Shown here: piece by piece, positions 16,548 to 28,164 of the stretch
How positions within the stretch are numbered: position 1 is the first letter of the stretch
Layout of the letters: every line of letters starts with the position of its first letter
Source: Rhodocaloribacter litoris
Lineage (GTDB): Bacteria; Bacteroidota; Rhodothermia; Rhodothermales; ISCAR-4553
Reading direction: 5' to 3'
Assembly: GCF_011682235.2 (NCBI RefSeq)
Contig: NZ_CP076718.1
Coordinates: 3,706,400-3,770,399 of the forward strand
DNA: 64,000 nucleotides
Translations under genes and position numbers: made by a program
The notes under the pieces: model-generated
Seen by the model: the letters and a program-made list of their open reading frames with translations, nothing else
Told to the model about the DNA's origin: nothing
The model's database searches: none

Positions 16548-17819
16548 ATGCAAAGTTCGGATCTTGTTTCTTCCTTCGCGGAGATCGCGCGTGAGAAGGG
16601 CATCGAGCGCGACATGTTGCAGCTGATCGTGGAGGACGTCTTCCGTGCCATGATCCGCAAGCGGTACGGCTCCGACGAGTCCTTCGAGATCATCCTGAAC
16701 CCGGATCACGGGGACATCCAGATCCTGCACATCCGCGAGGTGGTGCCGGACTGGGACCTGGAAGACCCGGTGACCCAGATCGAGCTGTCCCAGGCCCGCC
16801 AGATCGACCCGGATTTCGAGGTGGGGGACGAAGTGGCCGAAGAACAGGACATCAAAGACTTTGGCCGCCGCGCCGTTCTGACGGCCCGGCAGACCTTCAG
16901 CCAGCGCATCCGGGACATCGAGAAGGAGAACATCTACCGGTGGTACTCGGAGCTCATCGGCGAGATCGTCGTCGGCGAGGTCTACCAGACGCGCCGCCGG
17001 GAGGTGCTGGTGATCCACAACAAGGTGGAGCTGGTCTTGCCCCGCGAAGAGCAGATCTACAAAGATCGCTACCGGAAAGGGGACATGCTCCGGGCCGTCG
17101 TCAAAGAGGTGCGGCGCGACGAGAAAAGCAACAACGTGCAGGTGATCATCAGCCGCGCCGACCCGATGTTCATGGAGCGGCTCTTCGAGCTGGAGGTGCC
17201 CGAGATCGACGAGGGGATCGTTGAGATCAAGAAGATCGTGCGTGAACCCGGGGACCGGGCCAAGGTGGCCGTCATCAGCCACGACGAGCGCATCGACCCC
17301 GTCGGCGCCTGCGTCGGCATGAAGGGGGCGCGCATCCATGCCGTCGTGCGCGAACTCTCCAACGAAAACATCGACGTGCTCGAATGGTCCGACGACCCGC
17401 ACGAGCTGATCAAGCGGGCCCTCTCGCCGGCCAAGCCGCTGCAGGTGACACTCAACGACGAGCTCGATCCCCCGCGGGCCAAGGTGGTGGTGCGGGCCGA
17501 CGAGGTCAGCCAGGCCATCGGGCGCGGTGGGGTCAACATCCGCCTGGCCTCGGCCATGACCGGGTATGAGATCGACGTCTACCGGGAGATCCTGGAAGAC
17601 GAAGAAGACGTCGAGATCGGCGAGTTTGCCGACGAGATCGATCCGGTGACGCTGCAGAAACTGCGCGACATCGGCTGTGATACGGCCAAGCAGGTACTCG
17701 AGCTTTCCGTCGAGGAACTGATGCGCCGTGCCGGGTTAGAAGCAGACGTAGCGCAACACGTGCTGGCCGTCATCAAGGCCGAATTCGCCGATGAGGAAGA
17801 GGAGGAGTTCGAGGGATGA
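16548..17819 (+). CDS. nusA: Transcription termination/antitermination protein NusA
   Basis: RNA polymerase-associated factor that modulates pausing, termination and antitermination. The 423 residues contain the N-terminal polymerase-binding domain (to ~130), an S1 domain (GEIVVGEVYQTRRREVLVIH), KH domains (VGACVGMKGARIHAVVREL; SQAIGRGGVNIRLASAMTGY) and a helix-hairpin-helix segment (LRDIGCDTAKQVLELSVEEL). It ends in an acidic tail (FADEEEEEFEG). It is shorter than E. coli NusA, which has two acidic repeats. In E. coli this operon is autoregulated, which makes the leader terminators here notable. Confidence 0.95.
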   Translation: MQSSDLVSSFAEIAREKGIERDMLQLIVEDVFRAMIRKRYGSDESFEIILNPDHGDIQILHIREVVPDWDLEDPVTQIELSQARQIDPDFEVGDEVAEEQDIKDFGRRAVLTARQTFSQRIRDIEKENIYRWYSELIGEIVVGEVYQTRRREVLVIHNKVELVLPREEQIYKDRYRKGDMLRAVVKEVRRDEKSNNVQVIISRADPMFMERLFELEVPEIDEGIVEIKKIVREPGDRAKVAVISHDERIDPVGACVGMKGARIHAVVRELSNENIDVLEWSDDPHELIKRALSPAKPLQVTLNDELDPPRAKVVVRADEVSQAIGRGGVNIRLASAMTGYEIDVYREILEDEEDVEIGEFADEIDPVTLQKLRDIGCDTAKQVLELSVEELMRRAGLEADVAQHVLAVIKAEFADEEEEEFEG

Positions 17820-17869
17820 GGCCCGGGGTGCGGTACGGCCCGGGGTTTGTTTAACGCGACGATTATTGA

Positions 17870-20635
17870 ATGGCGACGCAGACGAAATTTAAAAAGGTAC
17901 GGCTCTTTAAGGTCTCACGGGAACTGAACGTTGCCGTGGACACGCTCGTGGAGCATTTGAAGGCGGCCGGTTTTGCGGATGCGCTCACCGGCACGGGCCT
18001 CAATGCGTCCATCACGGACGAGGAGGCCTACTATGAGTTGCTGGAGGAGTTTGCCGAGGACAAGGAGGTGGCCGCGCGGGTGAAGGAGAAGCGGGCCCGC
18101 CGCATGGCCGAGCTGGAGAGTGAACGGCGGGAGCAGGCCGGCGCAGCGGGGGCGAAGACGGCGGCTCCGGCCGAGGAAGCGCCACCGCCCGGGCCCGTCG
18201 CCGGGGAGAAGCCGGTCCCGGAGGAGGTCGCGCCGCCCGAGCCGGAGGCTGCGCCGCCGGCCGAGGAGGCACCCGCGCCCGAGCCCGAGCCGGTGACGCC
18301 GGAAGCCGAGGCACCTCCCGAAGCAGTCGCCGTCACGGACGAGCAGGCGCCGGAGGAGGTCGCCGAGGAGGTGCCGGAAACGGCCGGGGCACCCGTTGCC
18401 GAAACCCCGGAGACGCAGCCCGAGGCGCCTCCCGAGGAGGAGACGCCGGAAGCCGAGCCCGAGACGGTCGAGGTGGCCGGCGAGGCCGGCGAGGAGGAAG
18501 AAGAGGAAGAAGAAGAGGGTGTGCTCTCGGCCGACCGCTACAAGCTCGCCGGGACCAAGGTGCTGGGCAAGATCGACCTGAGCGAGGTCGAGGATGCCGA
18601 GCCCCGGCGCCGGCGGCGCAAGCGGAAGCGGAAGCACAAAGAGGAGCCCTCCGAACGGCTGGTCCGTACGGACGAGGACGGCAAGGGGACGTCCCGGAAG
18701 CGCAAGCGCAAGCGGCGCGGTCCGGTCGTGGACGAGGAGGATGTCGAGCAGACGCTGCAGGAGACGTTGCGCGAGCTCGAGCAGGGCGCCAGCCGCGTCC
18801 GGCAGCGGCGTCGCCGGCAGCGGCGCGAGGAGCGGGCCGCCGAGCGGGCCCGGGAGCAGGAGGTGCAGGAAGCCCGGGAGAAGGTGTTGCGCGTGACCGA
18901 GTTCATCTCGACCGGGGAGCTGGCCAACCTGATGAACGTGCCGGTCAACGAGGTCATCAGCACCCTCTTCAACCTGGGTATGATCGTCTCGATCAACCAG
19001 CGCCTCGACGCCGACACGATCACCATCGTGGCCGAGGAATACGGCTATGAGGTCGAGTTCATCACCGAGCTCAGCGCGGCCGACATCATCCTCGAAGAGG
19101 ACGACCCGGAACAGCTGCAGCCGCGCGCGCCGGTGGTGACCGTGATGGGCCACGTCGACCACGGCAAGACGTCGCTGCTCGACTACATCCGCAACGCCAA
19201 CGTCGTGGCCGGGGAGGCCGGCGGCATCACGCAGCACATCGGCGCCTACCACGTCGAGCTCGACGGGGGGCGGCACATCACCTTCCTCGACACGCCCGGG
19301 CACGAGGCCTTCACGGCCATGCGTGCCCGTGGTGCCCAGGTCACCGACGTGGTGATCCTCGTCGTGGCCGCCGACGACGCCGTGATGCCGCAGACCATCG
19401 AGGCCATCAACCACGCCCGTGCCGCCGGCGTGCCGATCGTGGTCGCCGTCAACAAGATCGACAAGCCGAATGCCAACCCCCAGCGGGTGATGCAGCAGCT
19501 CTCCGAGCAGGGCGTCCTGGTGGAGCAGTACGGCGGCAAGGTGCAGTGCGCCCTCGTCTCGGCCAAGACCGGCGAGGGCATCGACGACCTGATGGAAAAG
19601 GTGCTGCTGGAGGCCGAGTTGCTCGACCTCAAGGCCAACCCGAACCGCAACGCCTACGGCACCGTCATCGAGGCGCGCCTCGAAAAGGGACGGGGCAACG
19701 TGGCGACGGTGCTGGTGCAGAACGGCACGCTCCACGTCGGCGACGTCTTCGTCGTCGGCATCCACAGTGGCCGCGTCCGCGCCATGTTCGACGAGCGGGA
19801 TCGCCGCGTCGAGGAGGTGGGGCCGTCCCGCCCCGTGCTCGTGCTCGGCCTCGACGGCGCCCCGGAAGTGGGCGACCAGTTCGTCGTGCTCGATGACGAG
19901 CGGGAGGCGAAGGCCATCGCCTCGAAGCGGCAGCAGATCTACCGGGAGCAGTCGCTGCGCCAGCGCAAGCATATCACCCTGGACGAGATCGGCCGCCGCC
20001 TCGCCCTGGGCGACTTCCAGGAGCTCAACGTCATCGTCAAGGCCGACGTGGGCGGCTCGGTCGAAGCCCTCTCCGACGCGCTGCTGAAGCTCTCGACCGA
20101 AGAGGTGAAGGTGAACATCATCCACAAGGGGGTCGGCGCCATCACCGAGAGCGACGTCATGCTGGCTTCGGCCTCGGACGCCGTCATCATCGGCTTCCAG
20201 GTGCGTCCCATGGCAAACGCCCGGGCCCTGGCCGAGCGCGAGGAGATCGACATCCGTACCTATTCGATCATCTACGATGCCATCGAGGAGGTGCGCGACG
20301 CCCTCGAAGGCATGCTCTCCCCCGAGAAGTCGGAACGGATCACCGGGGTCGTCGAGGTGCGCGAGACGTTCAAGGTGCCCAAGGTCGGCACCGTCGCCGG
20401 GGGCTACGTTACCGAAGGCAAGATCCGTCGCAACGACCGCATCCGCCTCATCCGGGACGGCGTGGTCATCTACGAAGGCGCGCTCAGCTCGCTCAAACGC
20501 TTCAAGGACGACGTGCGCGAGGTCGCCAGCGGGTACGAGTGCGGCATTGCCATCGAGAACTACAACGACATCAAGGTGGGGGATCAGATCGAAGCCTTCG
20601 AGATCGTCGAGACGAAACGGAAGCTGGAGGTGTGA
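17870..20635 (+). CDS. infB: Translation initiation factor IF-2
   Basis: GTPase that brings initiator tRNA to the 30S subunit. It has 921 residues: an N-terminal IF2N domain ([20 protein letters not shown]), then ~150 residues dominated by Glu, Pro and Ala, then an Arg/Lys-rich stretch, and a second IF2N domain near residue 340. The G domain follows with GHVDHGKT (427-434), DTPGHEAF and NKIDKPN, and then domains II-IV. The long low-complexity linker is typical of Bacteroidota IF2 but unusually acidic before the basic block. rbfA follows after 48 bases. Confidence 0.96.
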   Translation: MATQTKFKKVRLFKVSRELNVAVDTLVEHLKAAGFADALTGTGLNASITDEEAYYELLEEFAEDKEVAARVKEKRARRMAELESERREQAGAAGAKTAAPAEEAPPPGPVAGEKPVPEEVAPPEPEAAPPAEEAPAPEPEPVTPEAEAPPEAVAVTDEQAPEEVAEEVPETAGAPVAETPETQPEAPPEEETPEAEPETVEVAGEAGEEEEEEEEEGVLSADRYKLAGTKVLGKIDLSEVEDAEPRRRRRKRKRKHKEEPSERLVRTDEDGKGTSRKRKRKRRGPVVDEEDVEQTLQETLRELEQGASRVRQRRRRQRREERAAERAREQEVQEAREKVLRVTEFISTGELANLMNVPVNEVISTLFNLGMIVSINQRLDADTITIVAEEYGYEVEFITELSAADIILEEDDPEQLQPRAPVVTVMGHVDHGKTSLLDYIRNANVVAGEAGGITQHIGAYHVELDGGRHITFLDTPGHEAFTAMRARGAQVTDVVILVVAADDAVMPQTIEAINHARAAGVPIVVAVNKIDKPNANPQRVMQQLSEQGVLVEQYGGKVQCALVSAKTGEGIDDLMEKVLLEAELLDLKANPNRNAYGTVIEARLEKGRGNVATVLVQNGTLHVGDVFVVGIHSGRVRAMFDERDRRVEEVGPSRPVLVLGLDGAPEVGDQFVVLDDEREAKAIASKRQQIYREQSLRQRKHITLDEIGRRLALGDFQELNVIVKADVGGSVEALSDALLKLSTEEVKVNIIHKGVGAITESDVMLASASDAVIIGFQVRPMANARALAEREEIDIRTYSIIYDAIEEVRDALEGMLSPEKSERITGVVEVRETFKVPKVGTVAGGYVTEGKIRRNDRIRLIRDGVVIYEGALSSLKRFKDDVREVASGYECGIAIENYNDIKVGDQIEAFEIVETKRKLEV

Positions 20636-20683
20636 GACGACGGCCCGCAGCGAGGCCCCGAAGGGATGAAGCGGTAGCAGATC

Positions 20684-21067
20684 ATGAGCATTCGAACGGA
20701 ACGGGTGGCCCGGCTCATTCAGCGCGAGGTTGCGGACCTGCTCAACACCGAGTTCGCCGGGCAACTCCAGCTGATGATGACCGTCACCGGCGCGCGGGTG
20801 ACGAAGGACCTTTCCATCGCCTATGTCTACGTGAGTATCCTGGGGGAGACCGAGGCCCAGCGCCAGGCGGCCTTCCGGCACCTGCAGGAGCTGACACCGC
20901 AGATCCGTGCGGCCCTGGCCACCCGTATCCGTCATCAGGTCCGGCAGATCCCGGAGCTTCGCTTCTTCCTGGACGACACGCTCGAGAAGGCCCGGCGCAT
21001 CGAAGACCTCTTCGAGCGGATCCGCGCGGAACGGGAACGTCGTTCGCCCGAATCGGAGGAGGGATGA
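20684..21067 (+). CDS. rbfA: 30S ribosome-binding factor RbfA
   Basis: Small (127 residue) KH-fold factor for late 30S assembly and cold adaptation. It shows ERVARLIQREVADLLNTEF at the N terminus, VTGARVTKDLSIAYVYVS in the core, and PELRFFLDDTLEKARRIEDL near the end, all typical of RbfA. It lies between infB and truB as in most bacteria. Its stop overlaps the truB start (ATGA), suggesting coupled translation. Confidence 0.95.
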   Translation: MSIRTERVARLIQREVADLLNTEFAGQLQLMMTVTGARVTKDLSIAYVYVSILGETEAQRQAAFRHLQELTPQIRAALATRIRHQVRQIPELRFFLDDTLEKARRIEDLFERIRAERERRSPESEEG

Positions 21068-21852
21068 AGGGACCGGCCCGCCGTCCGTCCGGCACGTCCG
21101 CCTCGCCCGGCCCGGAAGCGGCCGGCGAGACGCCCCTGGTCCATGCCTTTCCCCGGTTGCCGGCCACGTTCGAACAGGCCGTGCTGCCCGTCGACAAGCC
21201 GCCGGGGTGGTCTTCGTTCGACGTCATCCGGGCCTTGCGACGGTTGCTGGGGGTGCGTAAGATCGGGCACGCCGGCACGCTCGATCCGATGGCGACCGGC
21301 CTGCTGATCTGCCTCGTCGGCCGGGCGACGAAGCGGATGGCGTCGTTCATGGAGCTGCCGAAGACGTACGAGGGGACGCTCCGCCTGGGCGAGGTGACCC
21401 CGTCGTACGACGCCGAGACGGAGGTCGCCGAACGCCGGCCCTGGGAACATGTCACCGAGGCGATGCTCGAGGAAGTCCGCCGGCGCTTCGTCGGTGAGGT
21501 GGAACAGCAGCCGCCCATGTACTCGGCGGTCAAGGTGGGAGGGGAGCGACTCTACAGGAAAGCCCGCCGGGGCGAGGTGGTCGAGCGGCCACCGCGGCGG
21601 GTCCGCATCGCCGCGTTCGAACTCACGGGCCGGGACGGGCCGGACGTGTCGTTCCGGGTGCATTGTTCGAAGGGCACCTACATCCGCACCCTGGCGCACG
21701 ACTTCGGGCAGGTGCTGGGGTGCGGGGCGCATCTGGTCGCCCTGCGCCGCACCGCCATCGGGCCGTACGGCGTCGAAGCGGCGTGGCGGCTGCAAGATCT
21801 GGAGGCGGCGCTGAAAACCCGCAGGCAGGAAGCAGGCAAAGGCTCGGCATGA
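21064..21852 (+). CDS. truB: tRNA pseudouridine(55) synthase TruB
   Basis: Makes pseudouridine 55 in the T loop of tRNAs. It has 262 residues from the ATG at 21064, which overlaps the rbfA stop. It shows DKPPGWSSFDVIRALRR, the catalytic Asp motif GHAGTLDPMATGLLI, and the CSKGTYIRTLAHDFG block. There is a ~35-residue N-terminal extension before the family core and no clear C-terminal PUA domain. The stop overlaps the ribF start (ATGA). Confidence 0.94.
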   Translation: MKGPARRPSGTSASPGPEAAGETPLVHAFPRLPATFEQAVLPVDKPPGWSSFDVIRALRRLLGVRKIGHAGTLDPMATGLLICLVGRATKRMASFMELPKTYEGTLRLGEVTPSYDAETEVAERRPWEHVTEAMLEEVRRRFVGEVEQQPPMYSAVKVGGERLYRKARRGEVVERPPRRVRIAAFELTGRDGPDVSFRVHCSKGTYIRTLAHDFGQVLGCGAHLVALRRTAIGPYGVEAAWRLQDLEAALKTRRQEAGKGSA

Positions 21853-22787
21853 AACGCGAATACGGGCTGGATCAGGTCGTCTACGATGCAGGCTCGCTGG
21901 TGACCGTCGGCACCTTCGACGGGGTGCATCTGGGGCACCAGGCCATCCTGCGCTACCTGTTGCGCCGGGCGGCCGAGAACGGCGGGCGCAGCGTGGTCGT
22001 CTCGTTCGACCCGCACCCGCGCGAGGTCGTCCGGAACGAGCCGGTGCCGCTGCTGACCACCATCGACGAGCGGGCCGACCTGTTCGAGCGCCTCGGCGTC
22101 GACCGCTTCATCGTCATTCCGTTCACGAAAGACTTCGCCCGTCTCAGCGCCGAGGACTTCGTCGAGCAGGTGCTGGTGGCCCGGATCGGGCTCAAGGAGA
22201 TCGTCATCGGCTACGACCACGGTTTCGGGCGCGGGCGCGGCGGCGACGCGGCACTGCTCGAACGGCTGGGCCGGCAGCACGGCTTCACCGTCGACGTGAT
22301 CCCCCCGCAGGTCGTGGCCGAGCATGTGGTCTCCTCGACCGAGATTCGCCAGCTCCTCGTCGAGGCGGGCGACGTGCGCGAGGCGGCCCGGCTGCTCGGA
22401 CGGCCGTATGCGCTCTCCGGCACGGTCGTCGAAGGGGCCGGACGGGGACGCACCATCGGCTTCCCGACGGCCAACCTCGCGGTGAGCCACCCGCGCAAGG
22501 TGATTCCCCGGCCCGGGGTCTACGCCGTCAGCGTTGCCCCGGGCGAGGCGGCCCATGTCTACGGCGGCATGATGAACATCGGGCGCCGGCCCACCTTCGA
22601 AAACGAAGGCCTCCACCTGGAGGTGCACCTGCTCGACTTCAGGGGCGACCTCTACGGCCGCTCCCTTCGCATAGAATTCGTCGAAAGATTGCGGGATGAA
22701 CGCAAGTTTGCCTCCGTGGAGGCCCTCGTCGAGCAACTTTACGAGGATCGTAAGCGTTGTATGGCTGCGCTGAAAGCCGTACCTTGA
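21849..22787 (+). CDS. ribF: Bifunctional riboflavin kinase/FAD synthetase RibF
   Basis: Converts riboflavin to FMN and then FAD. It has 312 residues. The N-terminal nucleotidyltransferase domain shows GTFDGVHLGHQAILRYL and VVSFDPHPREVV. The C-terminal riboflavin kinase domain shows RGRTIGFPTANL and GVYAV, ending with LRDERKFASVEALVEQL. The start overlaps the truB stop, so truB-ribF are coupled; the same order occurs in many bacteria. Confidence 0.95.
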   Translation: MKREYGLDQVVYDAGSLVTVGTFDGVHLGHQAILRYLLRRAAENGGRSVVVSFDPHPREVVRNEPVPLLTTIDERADLFERLGVDRFIVIPFTKDFARLSAEDFVEQVLVARIGLKEIVIGYDHGFGRGRGGDAALLERLGRQHGFTVDVIPPQVVAEHVVSSTEIRQLLVEAGDVREAARLLGRPYALSGTVVEGAGRGRTIGFPTANLAVSHPRKVIPRPGVYAVSVAPGEAAHVYGGMMNIGRRPTFENEGLHLEVHLLDFRGDLYGRSLRIEFVERLRDERKFASVEALVEQLYEDRKRCMAALKAVP

Positions 22788-22813
22788 CTCGTCTGGCCCA
22801 CCGGGTTGGAATG

Positions 22814-22841
22814 GCCGGGCCGCGCCCGGCGCTTTCTTCTT
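22814..22841 (+). terminator. Hairpin with T-rich tail upstream of rpsO
   Basis: GCCGGGC (22814-22820) and GCCCGGC (22824-22830) form a perfect 7-bp stem around CGC, followed by GCTTTCTTCTTT. It could end ribF transcription or serve as a leader structure for rpsO, whose start is ~37 bases further on. S15 is known in several bacteria to repress its own mRNA through leader structures. Confidence 0.55.
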
Positions 22842-22877
22842 TACGATGGTATCAATCTAAAGAGGAGCCACCTTATC

Positions 22878-23144
22878 ATGATCGACAAAGAAACCAAGCA
22901 GGAGCTCATCAAGGCGTACGGAAAGAATGAGCGGGACACCGGCACCGCCGAGGTTCAGATCGCCATCTTTACGCACCGCATCAATGAGCTGACCGAACAC
23001 CTGAACAAGCATCCCAAAGACCACTCGACGCGGCGCGGGTTGCTGAAGCTCGTCGGCAAGCGCCGCCGGTTGCTCAACTATCTGATGGACCGGGACATCG
23101 AACGGTACCGTGCCATTATCGAGAAACTGGGTATCCGCAAGTAG
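22878..23144 (+). CDS. rpsO: 30S ribosomal protein S15
   Basis: Primary 16S rRNA-binding protein of the 30S platform. It is 88 residues, the usual length, with diagnostic [41 protein letters not shown] and [22 protein letters not shown] a few bases upstream of the ATG at 22878 is a strong ribosome site and rules out the longer frame from 22806. It is followed by an intrinsic terminator and then pnp, the classic rpsO-pnp arrangement. Confidence 0.97.
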   Translation: MIDKETKQELIKAYGKNERDTGTAEVQIAIFTHRINELTEHLNKHPKDHSTRRGLLKLVGKRRRLLNYLMDRDIERYRAIIEKLGIRK

Positions 23145-23155
23145 CGGTTGGGGAG

Positions 23156-23185
23156 CGGCATCCTCGGGTCCGGGGATGCCGTTTT
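23156..23185 (+). terminator. Intrinsic terminator after rpsO
   Basis: CGGCATCC (23156-23163) pairs with GGATGCCG (23174-23181) around a 10-base loop, followed by TTTT. It lies 11 bases after the rpsO stop and before pnp. Confidence 0.75.
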
Positions 23186-23343
23186 GCTAGGGCCGCTTCC
23201 GCAGGGCGCCGCCGTGCGGGCGGGTACGTGGAGAAGGCCACGGGCCGGTGAACCGCAGGCCGTTTCGCATCGTGTAACCGATGCCGGCGTGGCGTTGCGC
23301 AGGAGAAAGGGAAACATCACTCAGACGTTTGAACGGAAGGAAG

Positions 23344-25632
<2,289 letters not shown>

Positions 25633-25766
25633 TCCGCGACCTCCTCCGAACCTCCTCCCGGTGCCGGGGTTAAAGCCCGCTCGACAGGCAACCTGCCCGC
25701 GAGCCAACCCCGGATCGTGCCGCCTGCGTGCGGCATCCGGCGTGTACGCGCCGGTCATCGCTCTGA

Positions 25767-25807
25767 ACAAGGCGGGAGCCCCTCCGCTCTCGCCTTGTGC
25801 TTTCTTC
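25767..25807 (+). terminator. Intrinsic terminator between pnp and M16 peptidase gene
   Basis: ACAAGGCGGGAGC (25767-25779) and GCTCTCGCCTTGT (25786-25798) form a 13-bp stem with one G-U pair and a 6-base loop, followed by GCTTTCTTC. Because it overlaps a possible GTG start at 25797, it also argues for the ATG at 25818 as the next gene's start. Confidence 0.7.
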
Positions 25808-25817
25808 TGGTGTGCGT

Positions 25818-27083
25818 ATGAAAGGCAAGGCGCAGCCCGCTCCCTTCCCGAAGTTTCAAAAGACGGTCCTGGCCAACGGCGTGCGCGTCGTGAGCGAGAC
25901 CATCCCGTCGGTGCGGTCCGTCTCGGTCGGCATCTGGGTCTTCACCGGAAGCCGGGACGAGGCGGCCTCCGAGAGTGGCATCAGCCATTTCATCGAGCAC
26001 ATGGTCTTCAAAGGAACGGCCCACCGGCGCATGCACCAGATCGCCCAGCGCATGGAGGCCGTCGGCGGGTACCTGAATGCCTTCACGGGCAAGGAGTACA
26101 CCTGCTACTACGCCCGGGCCCTCGACGAGCACCTCGACCGCGCCGTCGACACGGTGTGCGACCTCGTGCTCCATCCCACCTTCCCCGAACGGGAGCTGGA
26201 AAAGGAGAAGGACGTGGTGCTCGAAGAGATGAAGATGTACGAGGACACGCCCGAGGATTTCGTCTTCGACCGCTTCGAGGCGGCCCTCTATGGCCGGCAT
26301 CCGATGGGCCGGCCCGTCATCGGCTTCCCGGAGACGGTGACCTCGTTCACGCGCGAGCAGCTCTTCCACTACCTCCACACCCACTACACCCCCGACCGCA
26401 TGGTGGTGGCCGTGGCCGGGCACGTGGACCACGACCGCCTCGTGCGGTACGTCGAGAAAGCCTTCGCCCGTGCCGAACGGGGGCCGGCCGCCTTCGAACG
26501 CCAGCCGGTCAACGGCTATGCCCCCACCCATCTCGTCGAAGAGCGGGCCATGCATCAGGCCCACCTCGTCATCGGCCTGCCGGCCTACGACGTGCATCAC
26601 CCGCGCCGGGCCGCGCTCTCCGTCCTCAACACCATCCTCGGCGGCGGCATGTCCAGCCGGCTCAACCAGAACATCCGGGAAAAGTACGGCTATTGCTACA
26701 ACATCTACTCCTTCCTCAACCTGCACTCGGACACGGGGGACTTCGGGGTGTACATGGGCACGGACGAGACCAAGGTGGAGCGGGCCCGGAAGCTCATCTT
26801 CCGGGAGCTTGATCGCCTCGCCCAGCATCCCGTGAGCCGGCGGACCCTCACCCAGGCCGTCAGCCAGGTCAAGGGCTCCATCATGCTCGGGCTCGAAAGC
26901 ATGGGCAGCCGGATGATGCGCCTCGGAAGGCAGGAACTCTACTACGGCCGCTATTTCTCCCTCGACGAGATCCTCGAACAGGTGGACGCCGTCACGCGCG
27001 AGGACGTGCTGGAGGTGGCCCAGGAGCTCTTCGACCCCGAGCGCTTCTCCAGCGCCGTCCTCCTGCCCGGCAAGCCCCGCTGA
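25818..27083 (+). CDS. M16 family zinc metallopeptidase
   Basis: A 421-residue insulinase/processing-peptidase-type protein. The inverted zinc motif HxxEH is intact (HFIEHMVFKGT, ~residues 56-66), and a downstream conserved Glu region follows (YYARALDEHLDRAVD). The C-terminal half is the non-catalytic M16 repeat (LNTILGGGMSSRLNQNIREK). The lack of a signal peptide suggests a cytoplasmic enzyme like Bacillus YmxG/PqqL-type proteases, which are also encoded after pnp in many genomes. The substrate is unknown. Confidence 0.92.
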   Translation: MKGKAQPAPFPKFQKTVLANGVRVVSETIPSVRSVSVGIWVFTGSRDEAASESGISHFIEHMVFKGTAHRRMHQIAQRMEAVGGYLNAFTGKEYTCYYARALDEHLDRAVDTVCDLVLHPTFPERELEKEKDVVLEEMKMYEDTPEDFVFDRFEAALYGRHPMGRPVIGFPETVTSFTREQLFHYLHTHYTPDRMVVAVAGHVDHDRLVRYVEKAFARAERGPAAFERQPVNGYAPTHLVEERAMHQAHLVIGLPAYDVHHPRRAALSVLNTILGGGMSSRLNQNIREKYGYCYNIYSFLNLHSDTGDFGVYMGTDETKVERARKLIFRELDRLAQHPVSRRTLTQAVSQVKGSIMLGLESMGSRMMRLGRQELYYGRYFSLDEILEQVDAVTREDVLEVAQELFDPERFSSAVLLPGKPR

Positions 27084-27120
27084 GACCGGCTCCCCCCTGC
27101 AAACCTTCATCCCAGACCGC

Positions 27121-28059
27121 ATGACCATGAAGCACAAGATCCTCGTCACCGGTGGGGCCGGGTTCATCGGCTCGCACGTGGCCGACGCCTTCCGCGCGGA
27201 GGGACACGAGGTCCACGTGATGGACGACTTCTCGGGCGGGCGGGAGGAAAACGTGCCCGAAGGCGCCGTCGTGCATCGCCTGGACATCCGCTCGGACGAG
27301 GCCGCCGCCGTGGTGCGCCGGGAACGCTACGACGTGCTGTGCCACCATGCCGCCCAGATGGACGTCCGCCGGTCCGTGGCCGACCCCCGCTTCGACGCCG
27401 ACGTGAACCTGCTGGGCTTTCTCAACCTCATGGAGGCCGGGCGGGAACACGGGCTGAAAAAAGTGATCTTCGCCTCCACCGGCGGTGCCATCTACGGCGA
27501 GCCGGACTACGTCCCGCAGGACGAGGCCCACCCGCTCCGGCCGCTCTCCCCCTACGGCATCACCAAGCTCTGTACGGAAAAGTACCTCTTCTTCTACCGG
27601 GCGCAGTACGGCATCGACTACGTGTCGCTGCGGTACGCGAACGTCTATGGCCCGCGCCAGAACCCCCACGGGGAAGCCGGCGTCGTAGCGATCTTCACGG
27701 AGCGGATGCTCGCCGGCCGCGCACCCGTCATCAACGGCGACGGCCTGCAGACACGGGACTACGTGTATGTGGGCGACGTCGTGCGGGCCAACCTGGCCGC
27801 TCTCGCCTATGACGGTTCCGGCATCTTCAACGTCGGGACCGGGGTGGAGACGAACGTGGTGGAGCTGTTCCGTGCCCTGCGCGCCCTGATCGACCCGTCG
27901 GTGCCGGAACAGCACGCCCCCGCCAAGCCGGGTGAGCAGCGGCGCAGCGTCCTCGGCTACGCGCGGGCACGGCAAGAGCTGGACTGGACTCCGCAGGTGA
28001 CGCTGGAGGAAGGCCTGCGCCGGACGGTCGAATGGTTCCGGAAACGCCGGGCCGCGTAG
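27121..28059 (+). CDS. NAD-dependent sugar-nucleotide epimerase/dehydratase
   Basis: Extended SDR of 312 residues, of the UDP-glucose 4-epimerase (GalE-like) group. It has the Rossmann motif TGGAGFIGSHVADAF, the catalytic SxnYxxxK (STGGAIYGE region and YGITK), and a C-terminal substrate domain with RYANVYGPRQNPHGEAG. The likely reaction is C4 epimerisation of a UDP-sugar for polysaccharide or glycan synthesis; specificity is not clear. Starts at 27121 (MTMKHK) or 27127 are both possible. It follows the M16 gene by 37 bases. Confidence 0.88.
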   Translation: MTMKHKILVTGGAGFIGSHVADAFRAEGHEVHVMDDFSGGREENVPEGAVVHRLDIRSDEAAAVVRRERYDVLCHHAAQMDVRRSVADPRFDADVNLLGFLNLMEAGREHGLKKVIFASTGGAIYGEPDYVPQDEAHPLRPLSPYGITKLCTEKYLFFYRAQYGIDYVSLRYANVYGPRQNPHGEAGVVAIFTERMLAGRAPVINGDGLQTRDYVYVGDVVRANLAALAYDGSGIFNVGTGVETNVVELFRALRALIDPSVPEQHAPAKPGEQRRSVLGYARARQELDWTPQVTLEEGLRRTVEWFRKRRAA

Positions 28060-28069
28060 GGGACGGTTG

Positions 28070-28106
28070 CAGGTTCCGGCCCGGGGAGACGGCAACCCGG
28101 AACCTG
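28070..28106. repeat. Small inverted repeat after epimerase gene
   Basis: CAGGTTCCGG (28070-28079) and CCGGAACCTG (28097-28106) form a perfect 10-bp stem around 17 bases in the 105-base gap before scpA. There is no T run. It may be a processing signal or a repeat remnant. Confidence 0.45.
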
Positions 28107-28164
28107 GAAGCGGGAAACCCCATTCCCGCCCTGATCACGCCAGCGCAGACGAGCCCCGTGCGCG

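Noticed and set aside
17915-20935. A 1006-codon open frame on the strand opposite infB and rbfA
   Set aside because: It mirrors the codon pattern of infB, has no recognisable domain, and such long antisense frames are common in high-G+C DNA.
22784-22789. TTGACT at the ribF stop as the -35 of an rpsO promoter
   Set aside because: No acceptable -10 lies 16-19 bases downstream; the region there is G+C-rich hairpin sequence.
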